Assembly: GCF_003144245.1 (NCBI RefSeq)
Contig: NW_020289983.1
Location: 186,001-250,000 of the forward strand
From: Jaminaea rosea
Taxonomy: Eukaryota > Basidiomycota > Exobasidiomycetes > Microstromatales
Reading direction: 5' to 3'
Length of the DNA stretch: 64,000 nt
Shown here: piece by piece, positions 1-10,365 of the stretch
Position numbering within the stretch: position 1 is the stretch's first letter
Layout of the letters: each line of letters starts with the position of its first letter
Translations under genes and position numbers: made by a program
The notes under the pieces: model-generated
Databases searched by the model: none
Told to the model about the DNA's origin: nothing
Seen by the model: only the letters and a program-made list of their open reading frames with translations

Positions 1-693
1 TGCACAGCCTTCTCCAGAGCTTGTACCTCATCGCGCCTTTTGCGAACGTGGGCGAGCTTTTGATCAACTTGCTCTTTGCCCTTGCTGAGAACCGCAGATT
101 CTTTGGACGCGCGGGAGAGTTGGTAGTCGAAGGTCAGGATAGAGGATTCGAGTTTGGTGAGCATAGTCTGAGCGGGCAGAAAGGGTAAGGGCGGTCAGCC
201 AAGAGAGTTGAGTGCTCCACGCATTGCTGCTCACCTGTAGATTCTGATGCACAGCAGGATTGTTCGTCTTGTCCTGTATCAGCTTGAAGACCCTCTTCCC
301 CGCTGCCCTCGTAGATACGGCGTTGACGCCGAGTACGCCCTGTACGTATTGCTGAGCGGCACACTGGAAGTCGACGAGGTCATCAAGGAGCTGTTTTGCC
401 TCATCCGGCGTCAGATGAGCCAGTGAGGCAGCCCATTGCGAGTCAGGGTCGTTGCGCTCAGCGAGGAGTCGATCGAGATCATGGACATCGTCTGGCCAAA
501 GGCGCGTGATGTCGTCCTTCTTGGCTTTGGCCTTGCATTTTGGGCAGCCTCGTCTTGCGTGACTGCTGGAACCGGGCCCGTCTTGAAGCCATTGCGTAAT
601 GCAGTTGCCGTGGAAGACGTGCCCGCAGGGGAGGCAGACGGGTCGTACATCGTCGTCATCGCCGTAGGCATCGAGGCAGATTGAGCAGCCCAT
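1..693 (-). CDS. RING-H2 finger protein with coiled coil (partial, runs off the window)
   Basis: Probable ubiquitin E3 ligase. The start at 693 gives an N-terminal RING beginning at residue 3: CSIC, then C-G-H-V-F-H-G-N-C, then CPKC, i.e. C3-H2-C3 zinc ligands. An intron is placed at 168-234 (GTGAGC...CTCAG). It joins NLQ to TMLTKLESS in an open frame that continues to base 1. The second exon is rich in Leu, Lys, Glu and Arg in heptad-like spacing, consistent with a coiled coil. A RING at the very N-terminus followed by coiled coil is the layout of TRAIP-type ligases, but that identity is only a guess because the C-terminus is outside the window. Without the intron the frame runs to 64 with unlikely composition. 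Family call secure, subfamily not. Confidence 0.8.
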
Positions 694-1106
694 GCCGGAT
701 GGGCTGGAGAGGGCGGAGCGGGGCTGTCGATGCTACTCAGGGCAAGTGATGGGTGGGAAAGGAGGAGATGGGAATCCCCTTGCCTGCTGATTAGCCCTCG
801 AGATGCCGGCCGCCTGTCAAGGGCTCATCGGCGGCTTGATCGCGGATGAATGGATAACCAGGGGAGCAAAGTGCTCTTTCCGCTCGTCTCAGGCCCAAAC
901 GCGTCGCCCTTTTGCAGCTCGACGCGGGCCACACGAGCGGACTGGCAGCGGTCATTCAACTCGCGAGTGGCATTGAGGCAGCTCCCTCATGGCTGACGGA
1001 CTTCTTGTCAGCTTCACTTCTCGCCTTTCTGACTCGTCATCGTAGCTCTGTCTGATCGAGCATCCGCCACTACTCGCTGCCGCAGTCTCGGCGACAGCGT
1101 CGAGTC
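694..1106. promoter_or_regulatory. Divergent intergenic region between RING protein and disordered protein
   Basis: 413 bp between two outward-facing start codons. It must hold both promoters. I see no clear TATA box and no coding signal; pyrimidine-rich stretches occur before 1107. Confidence 0.4.
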
Positions 1107-3126
1107 ATGGTAGCTAAAGCGACGCGCTCACGACAGCCGCTAGCTTCATCGTCCTCGTCCGGGTGAGCGTCATTTCTGCTCAGCGCGTCCAACTGAGGAT
1201 GCCCATAGCTGATACTGGCCCCTCTCCATCGCACCTACGCTCAGTCAGATCAAGAGAGTATACGGCTCTTCTATTGGTCCCAGCGTCAAGCGCTTCCGCA
1301 GTCTTGGCCCCTCGTCCTTCGCCATAAATCAGGGATGGAACGGCGCTAGCTCAGTCAGCCCTCTCTCTTCTCCTTCTCCCTCTGCCTCCCACTCACTCGC
1401 CATCACCGCCAACACTGAGGCTCAACAACTCGATATGGGCACTTTCGATGGAGCAGGACCATCAAAGACGTCGAGATCCCGCTCTTCGTCCGCATCGTCC
1501 TGCCTGTCACTTCCTTCAACTGCCTCGTCGCTCAGCATGTTCGATGACGATGGCCACGACAAGGGCGGCCGCACTCAGGAGCAAGAGCCCACGCCGCCTT
1601 CTAGCCCATTCGAAGGCCAGCAGCAGTTCGATGACAAGAAGATCGCTGGCGTTGAGCTTGAAGGTGAACAGGCGCCCCCTAGCTCCCAGCCTGGCACGCG
1701 CTTCAATGGTCTTCTGAAGCAGAGACCATCCGGACTGAGTGCGGATGCGGACGGCATCGTCGAAGACAGCCTGGCCTCGACTTCAGCTCTCGTCGTGCCA
1801 GCGAAGAGGCAAAGGAGAGCGCCCAAGAGATCGCCCACAATGCTCAGCGAGCAGGCGTCCCGGCGGGCGTCGAGTTCAGCCACCACGAACTCACGTAGCG
1901 TATCAGCATCAACCTCCGCACATCCTCAATGCAAGGCTGGGTCGAGAGCTTCATCTGCATCCTCCGCTACGTCCTCTCTGTCGTCAGTCCCATCAGCCTC
2001 AGCCTCGCCTTCAGAGTCGCGCCGCCTCACGCCACCGCCATCTCCCTCCACGCTGCATGCGCTCGTCACGGCGAGCACATCACGTCCAGCCCCTCCGGCT
2101 GATCACCCAGGCAGGAGCATCGCCCACGCTCAAAGTGGCTGCGGAGGAGCAGACAGGCAGACTGGAATGCTCTTGAGGGACGGAAGATTGCTGGTGTACG
2201 AGGACGATGATAATGACGCGGGGTCCAAGAAAGCAGAGGTCGCTGTGAGCAACAGACCAGTCACTCGCAGTCGAGCATCAAGGGCACTTCCACCGCAAGA
2301 GCCGCCACAGCAGCAGCCGTCAGAGAAGGAGGAACCGCTAGCTAAGCGTCTCCTCAAGCGCAAGGCGTCATCGAGGTCTAGAGGGGGAGACAGCCGCGGC
2401 AGCGAGGCAGGAAGCTCGAAGGCAGTCAGCAGCCAATCTGGCAGCAGCAAGACCTCAAGGAGAGCCTCAAGCTCAGCAGCAGCGGGCAGCAGTAGCGGAC
2501 ACAGCAGCGGTGCATGCGGCTCACGTATGGTGGTCCTTCGTCGTCGAGGCCGAGCAAGCGCGCCGGCCCTAGTAGGCCGTCAAGTAGACGAAGAGCCCAG
2601 CACGTCCGACGAGGAACTAAGCGCCTTCTTTTGCAATCGTCCACCCAGGCCCAAATTACGGGCTCACGCACAGGGCGTCGCAGCCGGTGCTAGCAAGACG
2701 GGAAGGCCATCGATCCAAGCAGCCATCCGCGGTCGCGCTTCTCTCCCCTCCTTCCCAAGCACCGCCCCCTACAAGCTTCGCACCCCAGTTCTCCTGCCGG
2801 AGCGAAGCTACTATGCGAGGACGAAGAGGGAGGAAGCCAGTCCGACTCCAGGGGCATTGCAGCGACGCGCAGAGATCATAGAGAAGAGGGTTCTCCAGGG
2901 CATAGAGTCAGAGCCGCCGCTCGCGGGCAGGGGAAGAAAGGTCGGCGCAATTGAGGAGCTTGATGAGATGGACGGGAGGAAGGAGGAGGGGTTGCGACGT
3001 GATGAACCGGCTGCTGCAACTTCTTCGACCGCCGGCGATGCTGCCGGCATCAAGGGGAAAGGCAAGTTAACCAGCTCTGCCACGGTAAAGCGATCGGTCG
3101 CCATGAGAAGGAAGACGATGGGCTAA
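1107..3126 (+). CDS. Serine-rich basic disordered protein, probably nuclear
   Basis: Unrecognised protein of about 645 residues. The long open frame starts with an ATG at 1435, but an upstream exon fits better. ATG at 1107, exon to 1162, intron 1163-1244 (GTGAGC...CTCAG), then 190 bp open in frame straight into the 1435 ATG (56 + 1882 nt is divisible by 3). The added N-terminus contains the basic motif QIKRVYGSSIGPSVKRF, the least low-complexity part of the protein. The rest is rich in Ser, Ala, Arg and Pro with several basic clusters (PAKRQRRAPKR, AKRLLKRKASSRSRGG) that look like nuclear localisation signals. No enzymatic domain is visible. A chromatin- or chromosome-associated role is possible from composition only. 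Coding status fairly sure; start inferred. Confidence 0.7.
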
Positions 3127-3466
3127 GCCACAACGAGACTCGCATATGTCTATCTCATCTAGCACCCCAACTTCGACACCATCTCAGGACAGCACAATTG
3201 ACACCACCATCGCTACCTAGCAACGCCGTCTTGCTCAGCGGCGAAAATCTCTTCGTCTCGAAGAAGTGACCGAAGGAGGAGTGAGACCAAATGGCGACCT
3301 CATGAGAAGGAGGAAGGAGGGGATCATTGAAAGGGAGAGGGAGAAGAGAGGAGAAGGATCATCAATCTGGCGCTCAATTTGAGCTTCCTTTCGTTTCAAT
3401 AGCAATACCACCCACCATCATGCATCGCGACATTGCTCGTTACTTTATGACTATATATACACTACC
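3127..3466. other. Convergent 3' intergenic region
   Basis: About 340 bp between two genes that end toward each other. It should hold both 3' UTRs and polyadenylation sites. A short AT-rich run (tatatata) lies near 3450. No coding signal. Confidence 0.4.
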
Positions 3467-3970
3467 CTAACCGCGGCCCGTACTCTCCCCTACCCACCTG
3501 GCGATCGTCGCGTACAGATAGACGGGTACAAGCAACAAACCACAAAAGCCAAGCCGGGTGAGCCACATCACCACCGTCTCCCCCATGCTGCCGTCCATGC
3601 CGTCGTTGTCGTCACTCAGCCAAGCTGACCCGGCTGGTGGGAGGAGGACGATCCCCAATCCGAAAAGGAGAAAGAGAAGGGAGAGGGTGTAGATCAGGGA
3701 GGCCTGCTGCTCCGGGTCACTCGCGGGTGCATCTGCCGACCTTGCTCGTCGTTCAGCGTTGGGCAGTGTTGCGGGCGCGGTGCCTAAGCTCGAGGAGAGC
3801 GGGACAGCTGGGATGGTGGAGGCGGACGAGGTGACTGATCGACCCTGCTGAGGAGGCAAGGGCGAGAGGAGTGGCGCCACAGGGAAGTTGGGAGATGCCG
3901 AGGGACGCAAGCCACTGTGGAGTGTCGCATCATCCTGCTGGCCGTGCCCGTCATCCTGATGCGTGCGCAT
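3467..3970 (-). CDS. Two-membrane-segment protein, candidate PIG-Y/Eri1-like GPI-GlcNAc transferase subunit
   Basis: 167 residues from the ATG at 3970. The first ~90 residues are polar and disordered. Two hydrophobic segments follow: about 91-110 (LIYTLSLLFLLFGLGIVLL) and about 135-155 (LGFCGLLLVPVYLYATIARW). PIG-Y and fungal Eri1 are tiny two-segment ER proteins of the complex making the first GPI precursor; human PIG-Y ends with a P-V-Y-x6-W-x-G pattern, and here PVYLYATIARWVG gives a similar match. The similarity is short and judged by eye, and the long N-terminal tail is atypical. The gene lies only 62 bp downstream of the F-box/RCC1 gene stop on the same strand, and its frame is open for some codons upstream of the ATG, so an upstream exon or shared transcript is possible. 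Confidence 0.5.
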   Translation of the reverse strand: MRTHQDDGHGQQDDATLHSGLRPSASPNFPVAPLLSPLPPQQGRSVTSSASTIPAVPLSSSLGTAPATLPNAERRARSADAPASDPEQQASLIYTLSLLFLLFGLGIVLLPPAGSAWLSDDNDGMDGSMGETVVMWLTRLGFCGLLLVPVYLYATIARWVGESTGRG

Positions 3971-4032
3971 ATGGTGGTCAGTTCGGCGACACTCGTTTCT
4001 GAAGACTCGTCAAGGGCAACACCTACCCAGCC

Positions 4033-6325
4033 TCAACGTACCTCCTCCAATCTCTCGCCGTCTTGGTCTGCTTCTCCCTTGCACTCGTCAGCTCGGCCGC
4101 CTCGCAAAAGGCGCGAATCAACGGCGATGGCCGCTGAGTGCCAACCTGAGGATTGAACGAGGCACGTTAGAAGTCCGGTCAGCACCGCACTGCTCAATGA
4201 GAGGGCCCTTGATGACGCGCCGACTCACCAGCGAAGGCGATATCAAACACGAAAGTCCTTTTCACCTTCTCTTCATCTCCATCAAAGCGCACCTGCGTGG
4301 GTCGCTCCACCCCTTGATGAGGTATAACGCGCAGTGCCAGCCTATCATTGGAGGAACTGGACGAATCGCCTCCGTCCTGCCCCTGCGGCTGTCCACCTCC
4401 CTGCGGCCCTCCTACACGCGCCCCAGCCAGACCAACTCTGAAATGTCTCCCACCCAGCAGGGGTACCATGCTCCCGATCCTCTGTGGCGGCCTGCGCCTC
4501 TCTGGCTGCGGAGGTGCGACCGGCAAACTATCCCAAATGCCCAGCGCTCCCTGACTCCATTGGCCCCACGTCAACACCTTCCCCGAAGTGGTCAGCGCGC
4601 CGTAATGCCAGTCCCCTACGGAGATCTTGATCACGCCGATACCTTGTAGCTCAGGTTTCACGGAAGGACCAGTAGAGGAGATGGAGTCTCCTTTGCCCAG
4701 GAGAACTATACCGCCGTGATCGTCGTTGGAAGCTTCATCGTCCTGAGGAGTGGAAGAGGTAGAATAGGCAGCCCAGGTACGGAATTGGGCACTGATATGT
4801 TTGATCCTCAACTTCTCTCTATCTCTCACCAGCCCAGCCAGCCTCCCATCCCCTGAGCTGAAAGCTGCGAGCGCTGCGATTCGTGATGGCACGCAAAAGT
4901 GTTCCATGAGCTGCCATTCCCTCTCTGCCTCATCGAAGGCCCGCCTTAGTGCATTCGCCGCTCGCGTGCGGGCCAGCTCGTCATTGTTGTGTAGGTCTAC
5001 GCCTACTTGCCCTTGTGCGACGGGTGAAACGTCGAGCTTATAGACTAGCCCGTGAGAAGTGAGCGCAAGCACGTAATCTTCGCCTGCAGCTACCTGTGCT
5101 ATGCGTTGATGCTGCGGCGCACGTGTAGCTGTTGCCTCTGCTGCCTGCTCGGTGGAGTCGATGTCCATCTCTTCTGCAACTTCCTCTGGCGGGGTAGGAA
5201 GAGCGGGAAGTAGAACACGATGAACATCGCGCCATCTGCTCATTGAAAATTCGGAGTCACTTGATGAAGGTGAGCCGTGCGCACCCTGGGAATGCGTTGT
5301 CGGCGGATCGCCGGTGGTGGAGACCCAGTCTGTGTGCCAGTAGATGATGTGGGATTGCGGGCTGGTATTTGAAGCAGTGTCTGCCCGCTCAGCATCTCCG
5401 CTAGGCTGCTTCTCGACGAGAACAGCAGTAAAGTCCCATCCGGCCTCGAGCTGCACCACATTTGCCCTTCCCTCGCCGAGGGGCGCGAAGGGCTCGTCAT
5501 GTACTCGTACGCCGTCCCACGCTTTCCATTCGAGTATACTACTTGACTCGGTCAGAGACACTGCGTGCTTTCTGCCGCATGACAGCTGCTTGACTCTGAC
5601 AATGCGGCCATCTTTAGAACACGAGAGGTCCATGATCGCAGGAGATTCGGCCCTGATCTCCTCGTGAGTGAAGAGGTCCCCGTCCATCTGACCCCAGTAG
5701 AGGATGCGCCCCGTTGAGGTCAGGGCATGGAATGACCACCCTCCAGCTACGACCTTGATGGGCGTCCCTACACCGTCGCTGTCTTTGACAGCTTTGCGAC
5801 CACTGGCCGCGCCGAGACGATGAGCGAGGCTCTCCTTCTTTTGCCCCTCTGACGGTCGGCGGTAATCCAGCCTCAGAGGGAAAGGCGCGCCGCCCAGTCC
5901 ACGAGCCGTATATGCCGGATCGAAGACGAGGCCTCTCAGCTTCTCATCCGCAATATCGCCCTCTCTGATGCCTAGGCGGCCATGATCGCTCTGTCCCCAA
6001 ACGAAGACAGAGGGGGAGGAAAGACCCCGGTAGAGCTGCTGCCAGCCGGTGACTCGGGCCGAGGCGTGAGGAGGAAAGTTGAAGTCGTCTTTGCGAAGCG
6101 TCACGATGTCAGTGAGTGCGTCGACGAGGCGACTTCGAGCTGCTAATCACCCTGTATGCGCCTTCTCCAAATGAAATCATTGTCCGTCCACTGCTGCAGC
6201 GTCTTGCAAGCCTGTCGTAGTCTGGCCAGGTCTGCAGTCGGAATGTAGGGCAACAGGCAATCCAGAAAGACGTCATAGGGCAGCTGTAATAGTGGACATG
6301 ACTGCTGGCTACCTGACGCTGCCAT
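4033..6325 (-). CDS. F-box protein with RCC1-type beta-propeller (Saf1-like SCF substrate receptor)
   Basis: Three exons, about 715 residues: 6325-6151, 6088-4229, 4145-4033; introns 6089-6150 and 4146-4228. Exon 1 encodes an F-box (LQLPYDVFLDCLLPYIPTAD...WTDNDFIWRRRI), which docks on Skp1. The remainder has RCC1-type blades: VFVWGQSDHGRLG near the N-terminus, ILYWGQMDGD, KQLSCGRKHAVSLT, VLTWGQWSQGALG. The 3' intron is confirmed because splicing restores the blade ending FDIAFAGWHSAAIAVD, which the unspliced frame lacks. F-box plus RCC1 repeats is the architecture of yeast Saf1, an SCF receptor that targets adenine deaminase Aah1; target here is unknown. The first intron ends in an unusual CAAAG acceptor. 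Head-to-head with the small membrane protein gene. Confidence 0.85.
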
Positions 6326-6584
6326 CTTCTGATGAGTTGGTGATGGTGAGGAGAGTGGAGGAGGAGCTGCCAAGTGTTGGTTGGACGGCCGGAACTAGCC
6401 GCACTGCACTCACTCGCCTTCCAAGCTGAGTCGGGGCCACCCATTTCGATTCGACTCACGGAACGGAAGAAAGCCTGCTAGACCAGATCCAGTGTCCCAA
6501 CCTCGCCGCCGTCGGCCCTCTGGATTCCCAATCTTTCCCCGCACAACCCAACTCATACAACTCCACCATCTCGCCATCGCCAAC

Positions 6585-7007
6585 ATGGTCGTAGGCAGCG
6601 TTCTCGGTTGGGCAAGCGTCGGATTCCTTACGCGATGCTACCAGCTCGGGATTCAGAAGCGAAACATCTTTGACAGTGGGTAGTCGAGAGCGCGGATTCC
6701 TCATTGACTTTCTGCCTTCCTCGATCCACCTACTGACCGGAGCAATCCTTCACCTCTATCCCGTCTCTTTCCCTCACTCCTCTTCATCATCTCATCGTCC
6801 TCGTTCCCATCCTCACTCTCTCGTCCAGACTTCGGCGGCCACGCCATGCTCATGACTGCCTTCGGCGGTTTGGGCTACTACTTCCACGGCCTCAAGGAGA
6901 GGCAAGAGGCCTTCATCCAATACAAGACGGAGTCGATCCAGGCCAACAGGGAGAGGATGGCCGGCGTGTTGGAGGAGAGGAAGGCGCAGAATGGCGGTGG
7001 ACACTAG
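6585..7007 (+). CDS. Small 89-residue single-pass membrane protein, probably mitochondrial
   Basis: Two exons, 6585-6675 and 6829-7007, with intron 6676-6828 (GTGGGT...TCCAG); total 270 nt. Splicing joins ...RNIFD to NFGGHAMLMTAFGGLGYYFH. The second half contains one moderately hydrophobic segment (about residues 34-51), followed by a highly charged helical tail. No signal peptide or catalytic motif. The short length, single membrane segment and charged tail are typical of accessory subunits of respiratory complexes (for example complex I), but I cannot assign a subunit. The gene has a larger intron (153 bp) than its neighbours. Coding status is supported by the clean splice phase and by codon structure on both sides. 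Confidence 0.7.
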
Positions 7008-7177
7008 GCGGGCGAGAGTGATGGACTTCCCTTCGTAGAGAGAAAGAGAGGAGGAAAGGCAGGACTGTTCTTCGAGAAGCAAGATGCTCGAGAATGACAT
7101 GACTCGATCTATTACCGACAAAGCAGCCCACGGATCATGCGATGGGGCTCACTTGTTGCCTGCCGCCTCTCGCACGC

Positions 7178-8896
7178 TCACCCACAAATCTCCTCCTTAT
7201 CCCCTACCCCCTCCTCGGAACCCCGCACAAGCAACTCTATCTCCCCCCTGAAAGCAGCACAGAACAGGCCCAAATTATGATCCGATGCATCATCGCCAAA
7301 GGGCACTTCCAGCTCTCCATTGATCCCCACCACGCCCAGCAACGTCACTGCCACCAGCGTGACGAAGGGGATCACTTTCCAGCCTAGCTCCGTCACGAGG
7401 GTGAGAGGAAGGGCCAGCAGGTAGGCGGCCGTGCACTGCTTGAGGTGGATCCCGTACGCGGCGGGGATGGCTGCTGCTTTGATGCGGTGTAGCGAAGCAT
7501 GGGCTGATGTCAGGGAGGAGATCAAGGTGTTGCTGTAGTTGAAGCCTGCCGGGCCGGCGAGGTCGAGCATCCCGCTCGCTCGGGCGGCAGTGAGGTACAG
7601 GCTGAGCTGGTGGAGGGAGTACAAGGCGAGACTGGGTGGGGGCATGATGGGCTGTGCTTGAGATGAGGAGCTTTCCTCCTGCTGACGCAGCGATGCACCT
7701 GCGTCTGGCAGTGGTTCTGTCCCTCGGAGCAACGGCGTCGCCTCGCCAGAGTCGGCGTCGCTAACCGCAACGGTCGGGTGGCTCGCAGCGCTGGGGGTCT
7801 GGCTGCGGCGCCTGAACCAGCCTGTTGCACTCGAAGAGCGATCTGCCGTCGTCCCCGCTTCGACGTCTTGCTCACTCTGCTGCTTCTGCTGTTGCTGCCG
7901 CCTGCCACGGCCCATCGACTTGACCGTACCCATCGAGTCTGGCGCGAGGCTACGTAGCGTGCTGAAGTCGTATCCTGATGATGAAGCCTCCCCACCGCTT
8001 CCCGTCGTCGAGTGCATTGCAGCGTGTGAGGGCTGCAAGACAGCACAACTTGACTCCCACCTATGACAATCCTCCTCGCTCAGCACGCCCTCGTAATCTG
8101 GATAGCCGACGCCGTACTCCTCGCGCAGCTCGTGGGCGAGGGCAGTGAAGAAAAGGCTTAGTAGGCGAATCGCTCGGGTCTTCTTTCGGAGGCGACGGGC
8201 GTACACCTCGATTCCGTGGGAGAGGCCTGAGTCTTCCTCTCGACTAGCACCGACCGAGGCGGTGGAGGGGCGCAGAGTGGAGCGAGCCGTGTCGTACGAC
8301 GACGACGACAGGAGGGTATCTGCCATGCTGACCTTGTGCTGCATTTTACTCTCCTGTATTCTACCCTCCCCTATACCCACCGAGATATCAGCATTCAACC
8401 AGATCCACCTCCCCAAGCTCCTCCCCTCAGCCTCCGCTTGAGCCCAGACTTTTCTCGCCTCATTCCACTTCTCGAAGCATGTTCCCGTCCTAAAGACCAG
8501 CAGCAGACCAACCACGATACTGAGCGGCTGGACTATGGTTGAGGACGTCTTCCATTGTCGACCGTAGAAGGCGTCTGCACTGAAGATCAGGGCAGACCAG
8601 AGGGTGATGCCTAATACGGAGGGGAGAATTTGAGGGAGCACTGAATGTCGAATTCGAATGGCGTCACGAAAGAAGTCGACTTTGCTCAGCTTGAGCTTTG
8701 CTTGCTCCTCAGCTTGGAGAGATTGTAAGAGCGAAAAGTGTGGCAGGCTGAGAATCCCTCCTTTGGGAGATGGCTTGGATGGCGCCGTACCGCCATTTTT
8801 ACCGAAAGAAAAAACAAAGCCCCTATCTGGTCGTGCTGTTGATGCGGGCGAGGGAGGCGCAGGCTCCTGACCTGGTTGCGGAGGGGAAAACAACAT
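7178..8896 (-). CDS. Bestrophin/UPF0187-family anion channel
   Basis: 572 residues, single exon from ATG at 8896. The N-terminal half has the family signature: F-F-R-D-A-I-R-I-R-H-S-V-L-P, then a first membrane segment (PSVLGITLWSALIFSAD), a second (IVQPLSIVVGLLLVFRTGTC) and the conserved F-E-K-W-N-E-A-R. C-terminal parts show an L-S-S-L-T-S-A-H region and two adjacent hydrophobic stretches (LLALPLTLVTELGWKVIPFVTLVAVTLLGVVGING) leading to E-V-P-F-G-D-D-A-S-D-H-N-L, matching the family's conserved 'PFG.D..DL' end. A roughly 150-residue Ser/Gln-rich insertion sits in the middle, which is longer than in bacterial homologues. Fungal members are thought to be plasma-membrane or organelle anion channels. 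Convergent with the preceding small gene (171 bp apart). Confidence 0.85.
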   Translation of the reverse strand: MLFSPPQPGQEPAPPSPASTARPDRGFVFSFGKNGGTAPSKPSPKGGILSLPHFSLLQSLQAEEQAKLKLSKVDFFRDAIRIRHSVLPQILPSVLGITLWSALIFSADAFYGRQWKTSSTIVQPLSIVVGLLLVFRTGTCFEKWNEARKVWAQAEAEGRSLGRWIWLNADISVGIGEGRIQESKMQHKVSMADTLLSSSSYDTARSTLRPSTASVGASREEDSGLSHGIEVYARRLRKKTRAIRLLSLFFTALAHELREEYGVGYPDYEGVLSEEDCHRWESSCAVLQPSHAAMHSTTGSGGEASSSGYDFSTLRSLAPDSMGTVKSMGRGRRQQQQKQQSEQDVEAGTTADRSSSATGWFRRRSQTPSAASHPTVAVSDADSGEATPLLRGTEPLPDAGASLRQQEESSSSQAQPIMPPPSLALYSLHQLSLYLTAARASGMLDLAGPAGFNYSNTLISSLTSAHASLHRIKAAAIPAAYGIHLKQCTAAYLLALPLTLVTELGWKVIPFVTLVAVTLLGVVGINGELEVPFGDDASDHNLGLFCAAFRGEIELLVRGSEEGVGDKEEICG

Positions 8897-9186
8897 AGGT
8901 GACCGTCACGATGGCACTGAACTGGCGAGCTAGAGGAGGAGACCTGGCGATAACAAGAGATGGACGGAGATGGAAAGAGGGCAACTCGGAGACCAACGCG
9001 GACTCAAGTCAAGTGTTGGACGATTGGCCCTCGTGCACGGGCCCCTTAGATTCGATGGTACGAGTCTGCTCTTGGCTCTCGAGTAATGGCTCTATTTGCT
9101 TTGATTCTAGTTGCGTGAGTGCATGATACGATCCGACGTGGGGTATGTACAGATACGAGAGTCTAATGCTGACTATCCTTCCGATG

Positions 9187-10365
9187 CTACGCGACAAGAG
9201 TCCAAGCAGACACGACGGCGACGAGGGCCGCTACGCTCCATGGCAGGGCAACCGCAGCCACCATGGCGCCTGAGGAGCTGCCATTGCCGCCCTTGGCATT
9301 TTCCGCCGACACGGATGACGCAGAAACGCTGGCGGTGTTGGCAGAGTTAGCTGCGTTGTCAGTGCCGCCCCCGGTGCTGAAAACGCGCACCGAATCAACA
9401 GCCCAATATGCCTCATTGAAGCTGGACCCGTTGTATCCTACTTGCGCACTGCAGGCTCCGTACGTCTTAGCGCAGGAGGTCTGCTCGTACGTGTTCCCTG
9501 CCCAGTCCCCACAGAGCGTGATGTCGAAGGTGATCTGGTGCTCGCCAAAGTCGGCGTGGCACTCGTCTGCGATGGCGAACTGGGCGCCAGGCTTGCCCCA
9601 GTTGGCAGGGTTGACCGAGTTGCTTCCCGAGGCAAGATCGGAGGGGGCAGAGCCTTGCGGCCAGAACCAGACGCGGATACCATTGCCTGTGGAGCCGAGA
9701 CTTCGCTCCATTGCGTAGATGCCGCCGTCGGCTTTGTTGAATGCTGGGCCCGTGTTGGATGCCGAGGCCCCCGTGGTGCCGTTCATCTCAATACGACAGC
9801 CGGTCGAGGAGTCGCCGCAGTCCTGATAGGCGATGATGCCCGTGCCATTGTTGGCTTCGGGAAGGATGCACGAGCCGTTGGTGTGGAGGGAAGCAAGGTT
9901 CGAGTCGTACTGGTCATTGGCATTCTCAATGATGTCGATTTCCCCGCCAATCGGCCAGCTGTCCAGATTCTTCGTAACAGTCCACCACGCGGGCCAAACG
10001 GCGCACGACGTGGGCATATGAGTGGCGTTGAGAACATAGATGCCGTCAGAGTAGGACTTCTGCGAGTTGATGCGGATGGAAGGACGACCGGCCAGCTGCT
10101 CCTCGACGGTCGAGACACCCATGTAGAAGAGGTCATTCTCTACGCGGGTCAGGTTGAGCTGTTTGGCTTGATCTGCGCTTTGATAGACGACAAGCCCGTG
10201 TGTCGGGTCAGTGCCTGTTGAATAGTTCCATGAGGAAGTCTGCAGGAAAGAATTGGCGTCGTACGTGTCTGTGAGAGTCCAAGACGAAGCAGAAGCAGAG
10301 TTGAAGAGGGCGGTGGCTAGCAGGCCGGCTGCTGCCGTTGCCGTGAGCGGCGAATGTGAGGGCAT
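9187..10365 (-). CDS. GPI-anchored GH16 endo-1,3(4)-beta-glucanase
   Basis: 392 residues, single exon from ATG at 10365. Residues 1-27 form a signal peptide (TAAAGLLATALFNSASASS). The catalytic core contains the GH16 motif G-E-I-D-I-I-E-N, with the presumed nucleophile E142 and acid/base E147, preceded by PAWWTV. Several N-x-S/T sites and paired cysteines fit a secreted enzyme. The C-terminus has a Ser/Ala/Asn-rich spacer and a hydrophobic tail (MVAAVALPWSVAALVAVVSA) typical of a GPI anchor signal, so the enzyme is likely held at the plasma membrane or cell wall, where it cleaves or remodels beta-glucan. Related families (Crh-type transglycosylases) share the motif, so hydrolase versus transglycosylase is not settled by sequence alone. 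Confidence 0.9.
   Translation of the reverse strand: MPSHSPLTATAAAGLLATALFNSASASSWTLTDTYDANSFLQTSSWNYSTGTDPTHGLVVYQSADQAKQLNLTRVENDLFYMGVSTVEEQLAGRPSIRINSQKSYSDGIYVLNATHMPTSCAVWPAWWTVTKNLDSWPIGGEIDIIENANDQYDSNLASLHTNGSCILPEANNGTGIIAYQDCGDSSTGCRIEMNGTTGASASNTGPAFNKADGGIYAMERSLGSTGNGIRVWFWPQGSAPSDLASGSNSVNPANWGKPGAQFAIADECHADFGEHQITFDITLCGDWAGNTYEQTSCAKTYGACSAQVGYNGSSFNEAYWAVDSVRVFSTGGGTDNAANSANTASVSASSVSAENAKGGNGSSSGAMVAAVALPWSVAALVAVVSAWTLVA

Noticed and set aside
9442-10221. 259-codon plus-strand frame opposite the GH16 gene
   Set aside because: Antisense shadow; no motif.
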